A stretch of DNA of 64,000 nucleotides from an uncultured Prevotellaceae bacterium (GTDB lineage Bacteria; Bacteroidota; Bacteroidia; Bacteroidales; Muribaculaceae), in contig ONOU01000005.1 of the NCBI GenBank assembly GCA_900319525.1, forward strand, positions 39,771-103,770, in the 5' to 3' direction. Each line of letters opens with the position of its first letter. Positions within the stretch are counted from its first letter, which is position 1. Of the stretch, positions 11,868 to 22,663 are shown in pieces. The translations under genes were made by a program, and so were the position numbers. The notes beneath the pieces were generated by a model that searched no databases, had not been told where the DNA came from, and saw only the letters and a program-made list of their open reading frames with translations.

Positions 11868-14420
11868 TTAGAACCACTTGAGGTAAGCGAAGTCCTGACG
11901 GTGGGGCAAGAGGTCGCACCAGGGATAAGCACGATAGGCGTAGCGGAAAAGGCCGTTCTCGTGGAAGGGCAGCCTGCAGTTGTAGGTCAGCACATCACCG
12001 TCTTGAGCCACAACCTCAAATGCAGCCTTGCGATAGAAGCCCACCTTGCCGTCTTCCTCCTTATAGACCACGAGCTCGAGCTTGACATCCTTGCCCAGGC
12101 CTGCCGTGTCGAGGCGCATGGTCACGTCGATGTCGGCAGTGCCGTTGGCGATGGCCTCGCGGTTGCCCATGATGTCGCCCACGAGATGCACGTCATTCCA
12201 GCGGGCAGCGACGTTCTCTTTCCAAGCCACGATCTGACGGGCAAGCGCATAGTTGTCGGCCACAAGGCGATGGGCGCGCTCGGCCTGGGGACGATAGAAC
12301 TTATCGAAATAATCGCGCATCATGCGGGACATGGTGTAGTTGGGCGCGATATGGCAGATGGAGTTCTTGATGTACTGGATCCACTCGGGGGAGTAGCCCT
12401 TGCTGTTCTTGGCGAAGTAGAGGGGGATGATCTCGTTCTCGAGCATCGAGTAGATGGTGGCCGAGTCGAGCTTATCCTGCTGGTCCTGGTTGGTGTAGGT
12501 GCGCTTGCTGGTCAATGCCCATCCGGCACCCTCACGATAACCCTCATACCACCAGCCGTCGAGCACCGAGAAGTTGAGCAGACCGTTCATCTCAGCCTTC
12601 TCGCCCGACGTACCCGAGGCCTCAAGGGGACGAGTGGGCGTGTTCAGCCACACGTCAACGCCGGTGATGAGGCGCTTGGAGAGCGTCATGTCGTAGTTCT
12701 CGAGGAAGATGATCTTGCCCAGGAACTCGGGCATCTTGCTGATCTCGATGATGCGCTTGATCAAGCCCTGACCAGCGCCGTCGGCGGGATGGGCCTTTCC
12801 GGCAAAAATGAACTGCACGGGATAGTGCTCGTTGTTGACGATCTTCTTGAGGCGCTCAAGGTCGTTGAACAGCAGATAGGCGCGCTTGTAGGTGGCAAAA
12901 CGGCGGGCGAAACCAATCAGCAGAGCGTCGGGATTGATTTTCTCGACGATGTTGGCAATGCGGGTGGGATCACCCTGGTTCTTGAGCCAGTTCTCCTTGA
13001 AGTCACGCTTGACGAAGCGGATAAACTTGTGTTTCAAAGTCAGGCGCATCTTCCAGATTTCCTCGTCGGGGACGTTCATCAGGGGAGCCCATGTCGATTC
13101 AAGCTCCTGTTTCTCCATGAAGTCCTCGCCCAGCACCTGCTTGTAGAACACCTTCCACTCGCTGGCGGCCCAGGTGGGCATGTGAACGCCATTGGTGACA
13201 TAGCCCACATGCGACTCCTCGGGGGCATAGCCCTTCCACAGTCCGGCGAACATCTTCTTGGACACCTCACCGTGGAGCCAGCTCACGCCGTTGCTCTCCT
13301 GGGTGGTGTTGAGGGCAAACGTGCTCATGCAGAAGCGCTCACCCGAACCGGGATTCTCGCGGCCCATGTCCATGAGGTCCTGCCAGGAAATGCCCAGGCG
13401 CTCGGGATAGCCACCCATGTACTTGCCGAAGAGCTCCTCGTCAAAGTAGTCGTGACCGGCGGGCACGGGCGTGTGTACTGTGTAGAGCGAAGTGGCGCGC
13501 ACCACTTCCAGGGCCTCGTTGAAGTTAAGGCCGTCTTCCTGTACCATATCGACCAGACGCTGCAGGTTGAGCAGGGCGGCATGGCCCTCGTTGCAATGAT
13601 AGATGTCGGCCTTGATGCCCAGTCGCTTGAGCAACAGCACGCCACCGATGCCCAGCAGGTACTCCTGCTTGATGCGGTTCTCCCAATCGCCACCGTACAG
13701 CTTGTGGGTGATCTCGCGGTCATACTCGCTGTTCATGTCCATATCGGTGTCCAACAGGTAGAGCGTTACGCGGCCCACATTGGCCTTCCACACGTTGGCA
13801 TAGATGGTGCGGCCGGGATAAGGAACCTCGTGAACGAGCTGGTTGCCCTTCTCGTCAAGTACCGGCTCGATGGGGAGCTGGTGGAAGTTCTGGGCCTCGT
13901 AGTTGGCGATCTGCTGGCCGTCCATCGACAAGGTCTGGGTAAAGTAGCCATACCTGTACAGGAAGCCCACGGCGGTCATGTTCACGCAGCGGTCACTGGC
14001 CTCCTTGACGTAGTCACCCGCCAGGATGCCCAGGCCACCGGAATAAATCTTGAGGGCGTTGCACAATCCATACTCCATGCAGAAGTAGGCCACCGACGGG
14101 ATATCGTTGCGCAGCGGTTTCTTCATGTATTCCTTGTACAACTCATAGGTGCTGTCGATGCGGGCCATCATGGCAGCATCGTTCTGGAGGTCGGCAATCT
14201 TCTCGTTAGAGAGACGCTGGAGCAACTTCACGGGATTCTCGCTGGTAGCTCGCCAGGTGTCGCGGTCCAGGTCATGGAACAGGGTCTTGCCCTCTACGTT
14301 CCAAGCCCACCACAGGTTGCGGGACAGTTCATTGAGTTTGTTAAGCTTGCCGGGAAGCTCTGACTTTACAGTAATATTCCTCCACTGAGGCTCATTGCTG
14401 TTGCTGAATTGAATCTTCAT
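11868..14420 (-). CDS. glgP: Alpha-glucan (glycogen) phosphorylase
   Basis: GT35 phosphorylase that releases glucose-1-phosphate from glycogen or maltodextrins using pyridoxal phosphate. The ~100-residue N-terminal DUF3417-type segment ([14 protein letters not shown]) marks the short bacterial/archaeal alpha-glucan phosphorylase group. Catalytic-region motifs include [49 protein letters not shown] and [14 protein letters not shown] near residue 600. The 850-residue length is normal for the group. The glycogen synthase gene lies upstream with a 32-bp gap, so synthesis and breakdown are encoded in one operon. Confidence 0.93.
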   Translation of the reverse strand: MKIQFSNSNEPQWRNITVKSELPGKLNKLNELSRNLWWAWNVEGKTLFHDLDRDTWRATSENPVKLLQRLSNEKIADLQNDAAMMARIDSTYELYKEYMKKPLRNDIPSVAYFCMEYGLCNALKIYSGGLGILAGDYVKEASDRCVNMTAVGFLYRYGYFTQTLSMDGQQIANYEAQNFHQLPIEPVLDEKGNQLVHEVPYPGRTIYANVWKANVGRVTLYLLDTDMDMNSEYDREITHKLYGGDWENRIKQEYLLGIGGVLLLKRLGIKADIYHCNEGHAALLNLQRLVDMVQEDGLNFNEALEVVRATSLYTVHTPVPAGHDYFDEELFGKYMGGYPERLGISWQDLMDMGRENPGSGERFCMSTFALNTTQESNGVSWLHGEVSKKMFAGLWKGYAPEESHVGYVTNGVHMPTWAASEWKVFYKQVLGEDFMEKQELESTWAPLMNVPDEEIWKMRLTLKHKFIRFVKRDFKENWLKNQGDPTRIANIVEKINPDALLIGFARRFATYKRAYLLFNDLERLKKIVNNEHYPVQFIFAGKAHPADGAGQGLIKRIIEISKMPEFLGKIIFLENYDMTLSKRLITGVDVWLNTPTRPLEASGTSGEKAEMNGLLNFSVLDGWWYEGYREGAGWALTSKRTYTNQDQQDKLDSATIYSMLENEIIPLYFAKNSKGYSPEWIQYIKNSICHIAPNYTMSRMMRDYFDKFYRPQAERAHRLVADNYALARQIVAWKENVAARWNDVHLVGDIMGNREAIANGTADIDVTMRLDTAGLGKDVKLELVVYKEEDGKVGFYRKAAFEVVAQDGDVLTYNCRLPFHENGLFRYAYRAYPWCDLLPHRQDFAYLKWF

Positions 14421-14452
14421 AAAAAAATATCGTATATAGTTTCTATCTACAA

Positions 14453-16105
14453 TTAGTTGTTTTCCGTTCTTGATTGGGCCCGGGAGAGCGCCTGCTCATA
14501 GGCCTTGTCATAATGGACGATGAAGTTCTCCCACGAGGCGGCCTTGCTGGTATCGCTGGCGCCCTGACGCACTTGCTTCATCATCTTGTCGTCCATGACA
14601 TACAGGTTGATCAGGCCTGAAACCACCGCGCGCACGGTCTCGGGGTAGTTGCTGTCGGTGCGGTGCACCACCTTGATGCCGCTGGCGTCGCTATCGTCCC
14701 CAAAGGTGTCCAGCACCCACTGGCCGAAGCCGGCCAGGTCGGTCGTGATGGTCGGCGCCCCAAAGGCGGAACTCTCCAGCGGCGTGTAGCCCCACGGCTC
14801 ATAGTATGACGGGAACACGGCCACATCAAGACCCGGCAACAGGTCATAATAGGCCATATTGAAGATACCGTCATTGCCGTTCAGGTAGCAGGGCACGTCA
14901 ATGACAGTGACCTTGTCCTGAGGATCGTTGTGAATACCCAGGGCATTGATGCGGCTATAGACGGGGTCCTGGTCGGCATTGTGCAGGTGATGGGTAATCA
15001 CGGGATCAAACAGGCGGTGACGATGGCCGCTGGCCAGGTTGTCGGCCAGGTCGGCACGCGGCGACCGCATCCACGCGGGCACCAGCACAAAGGCCACGAC
15101 TCGCCGGCTCAGGCTATTCACCTGCTCCAGGTCTTGGCGCAGCGCTGCCAGGGCGTCAAGATAGACGTCAATGCCCTTGTTGCGCATCTCCAGACGGCCC
15201 GAGGTGGCGACAATCATCGTGTCCTCGTCAAATTGTTGGCCCGTGAGGGCTCCCGCCACTTGAAGCATGCGCTGCCGCGCCAACTTGCGCTGGCGGCTGT
15301 AGCGTGCGCCCTTGGGCACAAAGTGCTGCTCAAACGCGTTGGGCGTCACCAGCGGGCGGCGTTCCAGCAACTGCTCGCACTCGCGGGCAGTGACCTCGCT
15401 CACGGTCGTGAAGGCGTCGGCGGCATGGGCGGCGGCTTTCTCGAGCGAATGCTTGGACTGCATGTTGAGCTCGCCGGCCATCTGGTCGCCAAAGTAACCT
15501 GCCATGTAGTCATACAGCGGCTTGCCGTTGCCACAGATGCTGCGGCCGATGCTCGTGGCATGAGTCGTGAACACGGTAGCCACACGCGGCATACGGGCCC
15601 TGACGTGGAGCAGTCCCATGCCCGTGGTCCATTCGTCGAAATGGGCAACGACCTTCATGTCGGGGTTATCCTTCCACTTGACGATGCTCTCGATGACTAG
15701 GGCCGAGGCCAGGGCAAACATGCACGACTCGTCATAGTCGCCATAGCCATGCAGCGAGTCCACCCCGTAGCGTTCCCACATCTCGGCATAGAGCTCGTTC
15801 TTGTAAGGATACAGGGCATCATAGGTCACCAGCACGGCAATGGGCTTGCCGGGCACGTTCCATCGCCCTACCCTCACCCGCACGCCATCAGGCAAGTGCG
15901 CCTGGCGCTGCCATGCGGCAAGAGGCGTCCTCACCTCGCGGAACGAGGGCGAAGGGTTATCGGCCGACCAGAGGTCCGGGCCGATGAATATCAGTTTGTC
16001 TTTATATCTATCGTGAAGGGTCTTGGCCTTGGTCGAGAGGACAGCATAGATTCCACCCACCTTATTGCACACTTCCCAACTGGTTTCAAACAGTAAGTCC
16101 AACAT
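14453..16105 (-). CDS. Glycogen synthase, GT3 (eukaryote-like) family
   Basis: Transfers glucose from a nucleotide sugar to growing alpha-1,4-glucan. The start [24 protein letters not shown] is the GT3 signature, with the KVGGIY nucleotide-sugar loop; this is the eukaryotic-type enzyme also found in Bacteroidota rather than the GT5 GlgA type. Further signs are [46 protein letters not shown] and [20 protein letters not shown]. The 550-residue length fits the bacterial form. It is the first gene of a two-gene operon with glgP. Confidence 0.92.
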   Translation of the reverse strand: MLDLLFETSWEVCNKVGGIYAVLSTKAKTLHDRYKDKLIFIGPDLWSADNPSPSFREVRTPLAAWQRQAHLPDGVRVRVGRWNVPGKPIAVLVTYDALYPYKNELYAEMWERYGVDSLHGYGDYDESCMFALASALVIESIVKWKDNPDMKVVAHFDEWTTGMGLLHVRARMPRVATVFTTHATSIGRSICGNGKPLYDYMAGYFGDQMAGELNMQSKHSLEKAAAHAADAFTTVSEVTARECEQLLERRPLVTPNAFEQHFVPKGARYSRQRKLARQRMLQVAGALTGQQFDEDTMIVATSGRLEMRNKGIDVYLDALAALRQDLEQVNSLSRRVVAFVLVPAWMRSPRADLADNLASGHRHRLFDPVITHHLHNADQDPVYSRINALGIHNDPQDKVTVIDVPCYLNGNDGIFNMAYYDLLPGLDVAVFPSYYEPWGYTPLESSAFGAPTITTDLAGFGQWVLDTFGDDSDASGIKVVHRTDSNYPETVRAVVSGLINLYVMDDKMMKQVRQGASDTSKAASWENFIVHYDKAYEQALSRAQSRTENN

Positions 16106-16136
16106 GAGTTTTCTTTAAAACTTGAAAATTTGGCCA

Positions 16137-16144
16137 CAAAGGTA
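16137..16144 (-). promoter_or_regulatory. -7 box of the glycogen operon promoter
   Basis: TACCTTTG on the minus strand fits TAnnTTTG and lies 32 bp upstream of the synthase ATG. No well-spaced -33 TTTG is seen; the nearest is only 12 bp upstream. Confidence 0.5.
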
Positions 16145-16252
16145 CAAAAAAATCCTCAAATTTCGGTCTGTTTCAACGAATTATCTGATGCATTTAATGC
16201 AATCGATTACCTATTCGATGCCACAGAGTCAGGAAAACGACCGGAATGGCAG

Positions 16253-16291
16253 CAAAAAAAATGGCGCGGGGCAATCACTGCTTCGCGCCAT
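16253..16291 (-). terminator. Rho-independent terminator of dnaK
   Basis: Perfect 8-bp stem ATGGCGCG / CGCGCCAT (16261-16291), followed on the minus strand by eight T residues (16253-16260). It lies 31 bp after the dnaK stop. Confidence 0.88.
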
Positions 16292-16321
16292 CAATCCATA
16301 TTATTAACCCATAAAAATCTA

Positions 16322-18247
16322 TTACTTTACTTCTTCGTAAGTGGTGTCTTCGACATTGTCGCCACCCTGGTTGCCGCCCTGCTGGGGACCGCCCTGGAAG
16401 CCTGCGCCACCCATGTTGCTGGGATCAAAGCCTGCACCGGGCTGGCCTTGTGCGCCACCGGCCTGCTGATACATCTTCTCGAACAGCGAGTTCAACTCGG
16501 CAGTTGCCGTGTCGATGGCAGCCAGATCCTGGCTCTTGTGAGCGTCCTTCAGTTTATTCAGGGCACCCTCGATCTGACCCTTGATGTCGGCGGGCAGCTT
16601 GTCGCCGCTGTCCTTGAGCACCTTCTCGGTCTGGAAGATGAGGGCGTCGGCGCCGTTGATCTTGTCGATGCGTTCCTTCTCGGCGGCATCGGCAGCGGCG
16701 TTGGCCGTGGCCTCGTCCTTCATGCGCTGGATCTCGGCGTCGCTCAGGCCGCTGGAGGCCTCGATGCGGATGCTCTGCTCCTTGCCGGTAGCCTTATCCT
16801 TGGCGCTGACGTTCATGATACCGTTGGCATCGACCTCAAAGGTCACCTCGATCTGCGGGATGCCGCGGGGAGCGGGAGCGATGCCATCCAGGTGGAAGCG
16901 GCCCAGCGTCTTGCAGTCCTTAGCCATGGGACGCTCGCCTTGCAGCACGTGGATCTCCACCTCGGGCTGATTGTCGGCAGCGGTCGAGAAGACCTGGCTG
17001 CGGCGGGCGGGAATGGTGGTGTTAGCCTCGATGAGCTTGGTCATCACGCCACCCAGTGTCTCGATACCCACGCTCAGGGGCACAACGTCGAGCAGCAGCA
17101 CGTCCTTGACGTCGCCGGTGAGCACACCGCCCTGGATGGCGGCACCCACAGCCACTACCTCATCGGGGTTGACACCCTTGGACGGAGCCTTGCCGAAGAA
17201 CTTCTCTACAATCTGCTGAACGGCGGGGATACGGGTCGAACCGCCCACGAGGATCACCTCGTTGATGTCGCTGGTGCTCAGGCCGGCATCCTGGAGGGCC
17301 TTGCGGCAGGGCTCGATGGTGCTCTGGATCAGGTCGTCACACAGCTGCTCAAACTTGGCGCGTGACAGCGTCTTTACCAGGTGCTTGGGCATGCCGTCGA
17401 GCTGGGTGATATAGGGCAGGTTGATCTCGGTGCTGGTCGAGCTCGAGAGCTCGATCTTGGCCTTCTCGGCAGCCTCCTTCAGGCGCTGCAGGGCCATGGG
17501 ATCCTTGCGCAGGTCCACGCCGTTCTCCTGCTGGAACTCCTCGGCGAGCCATGTGATGATGCGCTGATCGAAGTCATCGCCGCCCAGGTGGGTGTCACCA
17601 TTGGTGGCCTTTACCTCAAACACGCCGTCGCCCAGTTCAAGGATCGAAATATCAAATGTACCGCCACCCAGGTCAAACACGGCAATCCTCTTGTCGCTGT
17701 TGTCCTTGTCCAGGCCGTAGGCCAGAGCGGCTGCGGTGGGCTCGTTAACGATGCGCTGCACCTTCAGGCCGGCAACCTCACCAGCCTCCTTGGTGGCCTT
17801 GCGCTGAGCGTCGTTGAAGTAGGCAGGCACGGTGATGACGGCCTCGTCAACGGTGGTGCCCAGGTAATCCTCGGCAGTCTTCTTCATCTTCTGGAGAATC
17901 ATGGCCGAAATCTCTTGCGGGGTGTACTGGCGGCCTGCAATCTCAACGCGGGGCTGGTTGCTGCCGTTGTTCACCACCTTGTAGGGCATGCGCTCCACAT
18001 CCTTGAGGACGTGGTCATACTGCTCGCCCATGAAACGCTTGATAGAAAATACGGTACCCGTGGGGTTCATGATGGCCTGACGCTTTGCGGGGTCACCCAC
18101 GATGCGCTCGCCGCCATCCTTGAATGCAACTACCGAAGGTGTCGTGTTCCTGCCTTCGCTGTTGGGAATCACAACAGGCTTGGAGCCTTCCAGAACCGAA
18201 ACACACGAGTTAGTTGTTCCTAAATCGATACCAATAATCTTACCCAT
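16322..18247 (-). CDS. dnaK: Chaperone DnaK (Hsp70)
   Basis: ATP-driven protein-folding chaperone. The N-terminal nucleotide-binding domain has the family signatures [30 protein letters not shown] and [14 protein letters not shown]. The substrate-binding domain begins after the linker [17 protein letters not shown]. The helical lid ends in a Gly/Gln-rich tail and a ...DTTYEEVK end. At 641 residues it is full length. It stands alone here, with no grpE or dnaJ next to it, and is divergent from udk. The 315-bp upstream gap is A+T-rich and holds no recognisable heat-shock operator. Confidence 0.98.
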   Translation of the reverse strand: MGKIIGIDLGTTNSCVSVLEGSKPVVIPNSEGRNTTPSVVAFKDGGERIVGDPAKRQAIMNPTGTVFSIKRFMGEQYDHVLKDVERMPYKVVNNGSNQPRVEIAGRQYTPQEISAMILQKMKKTAEDYLGTTVDEAVITVPAYFNDAQRKATKEAGEVAGLKVQRIVNEPTAAALAYGLDKDNSDKRIAVFDLGGGTFDISILELGDGVFEVKATNGDTHLGGDDFDQRIITWLAEEFQQENGVDLRKDPMALQRLKEAAEKAKIELSSSTSTEINLPYITQLDGMPKHLVKTLSRAKFEQLCDDLIQSTIEPCRKALQDAGLSTSDINEVILVGGSTRIPAVQQIVEKFFGKAPSKGVNPDEVVAVGAAIQGGVLTGDVKDVLLLDVVPLSVGIETLGGVMTKLIEANTTIPARRSQVFSTAADNQPEVEIHVLQGERPMAKDCKTLGRFHLDGIAPAPRGIPQIEVTFEVDANGIMNVSAKDKATGKEQSIRIEASSGLSDAEIQRMKDEATANAAADAAEKERIDKINGADALIFQTEKVLKDSGDKLPADIKGQIEGALNKLKDAHKSQDLAAIDTATAELNSLFEKMYQQAGGAQGQPGAGFDPSNMGGAGFQGGPQQGGNQGGDNVEDTTYEEVK

Positions 18248-18562
18248 AATTAAATCTCTCTTTCTTTTTTATGTTTTTAATGTTGTTAATTCTATTTTTT
18301 AGTTCTTAGTTTTAAGTTGTGAGTTTTAAGTTGGATTACCATCGCCTAAAACCTAAAGCCTAAAACCAAAAGTCCAAAACCTATTCTGCAAACGGTATGC
18401 CAAAAGTGACAGGCTGACACATTGTCAGCAATTCTGTCAGTGCAATGAGGCATCCACATCACTGGTGACCTGATTTTTCTTGAAAAACGGCCATTTGTTT
18501 TCATTTTTTTGTTACCTTTGCACAAAAGAAACAAGTGTGAACTTTTAAATCAAGTTAATATT
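18248..18562. other. Intergenic region between divergent dnaK and udk
   Basis: About 315 bp. The dnaK-proximal half is A+T-rich, with low-complexity copies of TTTTAAG and CCTAAAACC-like units around 18,300-18,380. The udk-proximal end carries the -7 box described separately. No ORF is supported. Confidence 0.5.
18513..18520 (+). promoter_or_regulatory. -7 box of the udk-lptB-nadD promoter
   Basis: TACCTTTG matches TAnnTTTG and lies 42 bp upstream of the chosen udk start. A TTTG occurs 15 bp upstream, shorter than the usual ~19-21 bp spacing. Confidence 0.55.
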
Positions 18563-19186
18563 ATGATTATCATCGGTATTGCCGGCGGTACCGGCTCAGG
18601 TAAAACCACAGTAGTGCGTAAGATCATGGAACGTCTGCCCGAGGGCGAAGTGGGAGTGATTTCACAGGATTCTTATTACAAGGATTCCAGTCATGTCCCC
18701 GCCGAGGAGCGTCAAAACATCAACTTTGACGAGCCGGCCGCCTTCGACTGGAACCTGCTGCTGGAGCACGTCAAGATGCTCAAGCGCGGCGAGTCGATCG
18801 AGATGCCCACCTACAGCTACCTGACCTGCTCCCGCCAGAAGGAGACCGTCCCCATGGGCCCGCACGACGTGGTGCTCATCGAGGGCATTATGGCCCTGAG
18901 CGACGCCCGACTGAGGAAGATGATGGACATCAAGGTGTTTGTCGATGCCGACGGTGACGACCGATTGATCCGCGTCATCTCGCGAGACTGCATCGAGCGC
19001 GGACGCACCGCCCAGGCCGTGATCGACCGCTACCAGCGCGTGCTCAAACCCATGCACCAGCTGCACATCGAGCCGACCAAGAAGTTTGCCAACATCATCA
19101 TCCCCGAGGGCGGTAACAACGAGGTGGCCATCAACCTGATTACCGACTACATCAAGGGTCGCCTGACCACCAACAAGAAGAAATGA
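18563..19186 (+). CDS. udk: Uridine kinase
   Basis: Phosphorylates uridine and cytidine to UMP and CMP in pyrimidine salvage. The ATG at 18563 gives the family N terminus [16 protein letters not shown], with P-loop GGTGSGKT at residues 8-15; the upstream in-frame ATG at 18509 would lie within the -10/-7 promoter area. Other motifs are [46 protein letters not shown] and [10 protein letters not shown]. The 207-residue length is typical. It overlaps lptB by 4 bp (ATGA). Confidence 0.94.
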   Translation: MIIIGIAGGTGSGKTTVVRKIMERLPEGEVGVISQDSYYKDSSHVPAEERQNINFDEPAAFDWNLLLEHVKMLKRGESIEMPTYSYLTCSRQKETVPMGPHDVVLIEGIMALSDARLRKMMDIKVFVDADGDDRLIRVISRDCIERGRTAQAVIDRYQRVLKPMHQLHIEPTKKFANIIIPEGGNNEVAINLITDYIKGRLTTNKKK

Positions 19187-20037
19187 AATTACCCTGGCAA
19201 CACAACAGCAAGCCAGCACAGGACGACGGCAAGAACAGCGTCAAGCCCAGTGACAAGGCAACCGTGGCCAGGCTCAAAGCGTCGGGCGACGAGGGAACGC
19301 TTGTGCTGAGCACCGACAATCTGGTGAAGAAATACCGCCAGCGCACGGTGGTCAATCATGTGTCCATCAATGTGCATCAGGGCGAGATCGTGGGACTGCT
19401 GGGGCCTAACGGCGCCGGCAAGACGACGACTTTCTATATGACTACGGGACTGGTCACCCCCAACGAGGGGCGCGTGTTCCTCAACGATGTCGATATCACC
19501 ACCCTACCCGTCTATCGCCGTGCACAGCTGGGCGTGGGATACCTGCCGCAGGAGGCATCGGTATTCCGCACGTTGAGTGTCGAGGACAACATCCGCACTA
19601 TCCTGGAGATGACAGACCTCACGCCTGCCGAGCAAAAGGACCGTCTGGAGCAGCTCATCAGCGAGTTCCACTTGCAGAAGGTGCGCAAGAACCTGGGTAA
19701 CCGTCTGTCGGGTGGCGAGCGCCGCCGCACCGAGATCGCCCGCGGCCTGGCCATCAATCCGCACTTCATCATGCTGGACGAGCCCTTTGCCGGTGTGGAC
19801 CCTATCGCCGTGGAGGATATCCAGAGCATCGTCTATAGCCTCAAGAGCAAGAACATCGGTATCCTCATCACCGACCACAATGCCCCCGAGACACTGAGCA
19901 TCACCGACAGGGCCTACCTGCTGTTTGAGGGCAAGATCCTGTTCCAGGGCACCAGCGAGGAGCTGGCCGTGAACCCCACGGTGCGCGACAAGTACCTGGG
20001 ACACAACTTCGTCTTCCGCCGCAAGAAATTTGACTAA
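19183..20037 (+). CDS. lptB: LPS export ABC ATPase LptB
   Basis: Cytoplasmic ATPase that powers lipopolysaccharide extraction by LptFG. Walker A GPNGAGKT is at residues 74-81, the signature is LSGGERRR, and Walker B is [16 protein letters not shown] with an H-loop TDHNAPETL. The call to LptB rather than another branch rests on [21 protein letters not shown]. The protein has an extra ~40 polar N-terminal residues compared with typical LptB (~240 aa). The ATGA overlap with udk supports this start. Confidence 0.93.
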   Translation: MKLPWQHNSKPAQDDGKNSVKPSDKATVARLKASGDEGTLVLSTDNLVKKYRQRTVVNHVSINVHQGEIVGLLGPNGAGKTTTFYMTTGLVTPNEGRVFLNDVDITTLPVYRRAQLGVGYLPQEASVFRTLSVEDNIRTILEMTDLTPAEQKDRLEQLISEFHLQKVRKNLGNRLSGGERRRTEIARGLAINPHFIMLDEPFAGVDPIAVEDIQSIVYSLKSKNIGILITDHNAPETLSITDRAYLLFEGKILFQGTSEELAVNPTVRDKYLGHNFVFRRKKFD

Positions 20038-20052
20038 TCTGGTTTTATTGAG

Positions 20053-20646
20053 ATGAAAATCGGGATCTTTGGCGGGTCGTTCAACCCGATACACAGTGGC
20101 CATGCCATCATCGCGCACCACATCATCACGAGTGGTGCTGTGGACCGGCTGTGGCTCATGGTGTCGCCCGTCAACCCGTTGAAGGCCGACCACGAGCGAC
20201 AGGTGGCCGACACCGACCGCCTGCGCATGGCAGAGATGGTGACCCGACCCCTGGAGAATGTCGAGACCTCGGCATTTGAGTTCACGATGCCCAAGCCGTC
20301 TTACACCATCGACACGCTCAACGCCCTGCAAGCCAAGTTCCCTGATGACGAGCTGTATCTGGTCATCGGTGCCGACAACTGGACCGTGTTTGACCGCTGG
20401 CGCAACAGCGAGGAGATCCTGGCCAAATACCACGTGTTGATCTATCCTCGACTGGGCCACGACGTCGTGATTCCCGAGGCGCTGTGCGACCGAGTGACGC
20501 TGGTCAACGCCCCCATCATCGAGTTGTCCTCGACCACAGTGCGCGAGCGCCTGGCCCACGGACTGAGCGTGCGCTACTATGTCCCCGACGAAGTATTAGG
20601 CTATATTGAACGAAAAGGACTTTATAGAACAGGGTCTAGGGTCTAG
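20053..20646 (+). CDS. nadD: Nicotinate-nucleotide adenylyltransferase
   Basis: Joins ATP and nicotinate mononucleotide in NAD synthesis. The nucleotidyltransferase motif GGSFNPIHSGH lies at the N terminus (residues 7-17) and SSTTVRERL near the C terminus. Other family features are VSPVNPLK, IDTLNAL and LVIGADNWTVFDRW. At 197 residues it is normal. It follows lptB by 15 bp. The last few codons run into a simple-repeat tract (GGGTCTAG units), so the C-terminal tail is probably repeat-derived. Confidence 0.94.
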   Translation: MKIGIFGGSFNPIHSGHAIIAHHIITSGAVDRLWLMVSPVNPLKADHERQVADTDRLRMAEMVTRPLENVETSAFEFTMPKPSYTIDTLNALQAKFPDDELYLVIGADNWTVFDRWRNSEEILAKYHVLIYPRLGHDVVIPEALCDRVTLVNAPIIELSSTTVRERLAHGLSVRYYVPDEVLGYIERKGLYRTGSRV

Positions 20647-20710
20647 AGTTTAGGGTCTAGGGGTTAGAGGTTTATAATAAAGGTATAAAGGTATAAAGGT
20701 ATAAAGGTTA
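20640..20710. repeat. Short simple-sequence repeats
   Basis: Units of GGGTCTAG/GGGTTAG are followed by four tandem AAAGGTAT-like units just before the next start codon. Similar low-complexity strings occur at two other gaps in the core region. Confidence 0.6.
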
Positions 20711-20716
20711 ATCATA

Positions 20717-21217
20717 ATGGAGAAATTGACACCTAATGAACTGGCGTTTATCGCCCTGGCCAATGAATACTGCCATGCGCTGGAAAACGCGTTGGACAAT
20801 GAGTCACGGGAGGAATTCGTGGGCAAGATGCTCAAGCTGCTGCCCCGCCTGTATATCACCATGGGCGACCTGGAGAGGGACCCCTACACCGATGCCTATA
20901 TCGAATCGGCTCTCGAAGAGGACGTCTATGACATGGTGCGCGACCGTGTGGCCCAGGTCATGGCCGAGGAAGACATCTACCTGGAAGTGTTCGTCGAGGA
21001 CATGAAATACAGCGACACGCCCATCTCGGCATCCATCTCCGAGAACCTGGCCGACCTGTACCAGGAATTCTTCAACCTCATCCACTCGGTGCAGGATGCC
21101 CTCACCGAGACCCAGCACGAGATGCTGTGCCAGTGCAGGATTAATGCCGAGAACTACTGGGGACAGACCCTTTGCAACGTCCTCAGGGCACTGAATGCCG
21201 CATACTATGTGCAGTGA
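20717..21217 (+). CDS. DUF5063-type small helical protein
   Basis: A 166-residue acidic, mostly helical protein. It resembles the DUF5063 family of Bacteroidota through its start (FIALANEYCHALENAL), the LLKLLPRLYI-like stretch and its length. No function is known. It lies between nadD and an aminopeptidase gene with short gaps in the same direction, so it is likely part of the same transcription unit. Confidence 0.75.
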   Translation: MEKLTPNELAFIALANEYCHALENALDNESREEFVGKMLKLLPRLYITMGDLERDPYTDAYIESALEEDVYDMVRDRVAQVMAEEDIYLEVFVEDMKYSDTPISASISENLADLYQEFFNLIHSVQDALTETQHEMLCQCRINAENYWGQTLCNVLRALNAAYYVQ

Positions 21218-21261
21218 CCGAAAACGAAATCAACCAAACGTAATATAAAACACAAGAAGAC

Positions 21262-22560
21262 ATGAAAGAGACCAACCCATACGTGAGCTCCCTGCTGGAG
21301 TTCCTCGATAACAGCCCCTGCAACTTCCTGGCAGTGGACACCGTCAAGAGAATCCTGACCGACAACGGCTTCAAGGAGAAGAAAATCGATGACAAGATGA
21401 CAGCCAAGGCCGGCGACAAGTTCTTCTTTACCAAGAACGACAGCGCCATCTTTGCCGTGCAGGTGGGCAAGAAGAAACCTGCCGAGACGGGCTTCAAGAT
21501 CATTGCGGCACACAGCGACTCACCCTGCTTCCGCATCAAGCCCGCCAGCGAGATTCCCGGCGACGGTGGCATCCTGCGCCTGAACACCGAGGTCTATGGT
21601 GGCCCCATCCTCTACACCTGGTTTGACCGCCCCCTGTCACTGGCAGGACGCGTGTTGCTCAAGGGCAAGGACGCCTTGCACCCTGTGACCAAGCTCATCA
21701 AGATTGACCGCCCGCTCATGTGCATCTCTCACCTGGCCATCCACTTCAACCGCGCCGTCAACGAGGGCAACAAGCTCTCGAAGCAGAAGGACATGCTGCC
21801 CATCCTAGCCAAGATCAACAAGGACATGGAGTGGCGCAATACCCTGCTCAACCTGGTGGCCGACGAGCTGCAGGTCGAGGCAGCGGACATCATCGACTTT
21901 GACTTGATGCTCTATGACGTGAGCAAGGCGAGCCTCTTTGGCCTGAACAACGAGTTCATCTCGGCCGGACGTCTCGACGACCTGAGCATGGTGCATGCCG
22001 CCATCACGGCCATCACCGAGGCCCAGGACAAGGAAGCCACCCTCGTGGCAGCCATCTTTGACAACGAGGAGACAGGCAGCGGCACCAAGCAGGGCGCACA
22101 CTCACCCGTGCTGGGCAACATGCTGCTCAGGCTTGTCATGGCGCTGGGTGGCGACTTTGAGGACTATGGACGCGCCGTTCACCGTTCATTCATGGTGTCG
22201 GCCGACAATGCCCACGCATTCCATCCCAACTATGCCGAGAAATATGACCCGACCAACCATCCCGCCCTGGGCGGCGGCCCGTGCATCAAGGTGAACGCCA
22301 ACTGCAAGTACATGAGCGACGCCCACTCGGCAGCGATCTTCAAGAGCCTGTGTGAGCAGGCTGGCGCCCCGTTCCAGTACTTTGTGAACCACAGCGACGT
22401 GGCTGGCGGATCGACCCTGGGCAACATCCTCACGGGACAGATGGACATCGAGGGCGTGGACGTGGGCAATCCCGTGCTGGCGATGCACTCGGTGCGCGAG
22501 ACCGGCTCCTGTGACGACCACGTGAACATGATCAAGGTGATGAAACAATTCTTTGCCTAA
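21262..22560 (+). CDS. M18 family metalloaminopeptidase
   Basis: Cytosolic, zinc-dependent aspartyl-type aminopeptidase. Metal-binding and catalytic landmarks are IIAAHSDSPCFRIKP, FISAGRLDDLSM, FDNEETGSGTKQGA, VSADNAHAFHPNY and the C-terminal MHSVRE. The 432-residue length is right for M18. It likely removes N-terminal acidic residues from peptides. It sits 44 bp after the DUF5063 gene. Confidence 0.93.
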   Translation: MKETNPYVSSLLEFLDNSPCNFLAVDTVKRILTDNGFKEKKIDDKMTAKAGDKFFFTKNDSAIFAVQVGKKKPAETGFKIIAAHSDSPCFRIKPASEIPGDGGILRLNTEVYGGPILYTWFDRPLSLAGRVLLKGKDALHPVTKLIKIDRPLMCISHLAIHFNRAVNEGNKLSKQKDMLPILAKINKDMEWRNTLLNLVADELQVEAADIIDFDLMLYDVSKASLFGLNNEFISAGRLDDLSMVHAAITAITEAQDKEATLVAAIFDNEETGSGTKQGAHSPVLGNMLLRLVMALGGDFEDYGRAVHRSFMVSADNAHAFHPNYAEKYDPTNHPALGGGPCIKVNANCKYMSDAHSAAIFKSLCEQAGAPFQYFVNHSDVAGGSTLGNILTGQMDIEGVDVGNPVLAMHSVRETGSCDDHVNMIKVMKQFFA

Positions 22561-22663
22561 AACAAACCTCACGCCAGAGACGCGAAGGCGCTAAGTATTG
22601 TATTAATTAAAAAAGACTTTGCGGCTGAGCGACTTAGCGTGGGATTAGCATAATGACTGGGGT

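Noticed and set aside
11901-14363. 820-codon open frame on the plus strand
   Set aside because: Antisense to glgP, which has full family motifs; the shadow has none.
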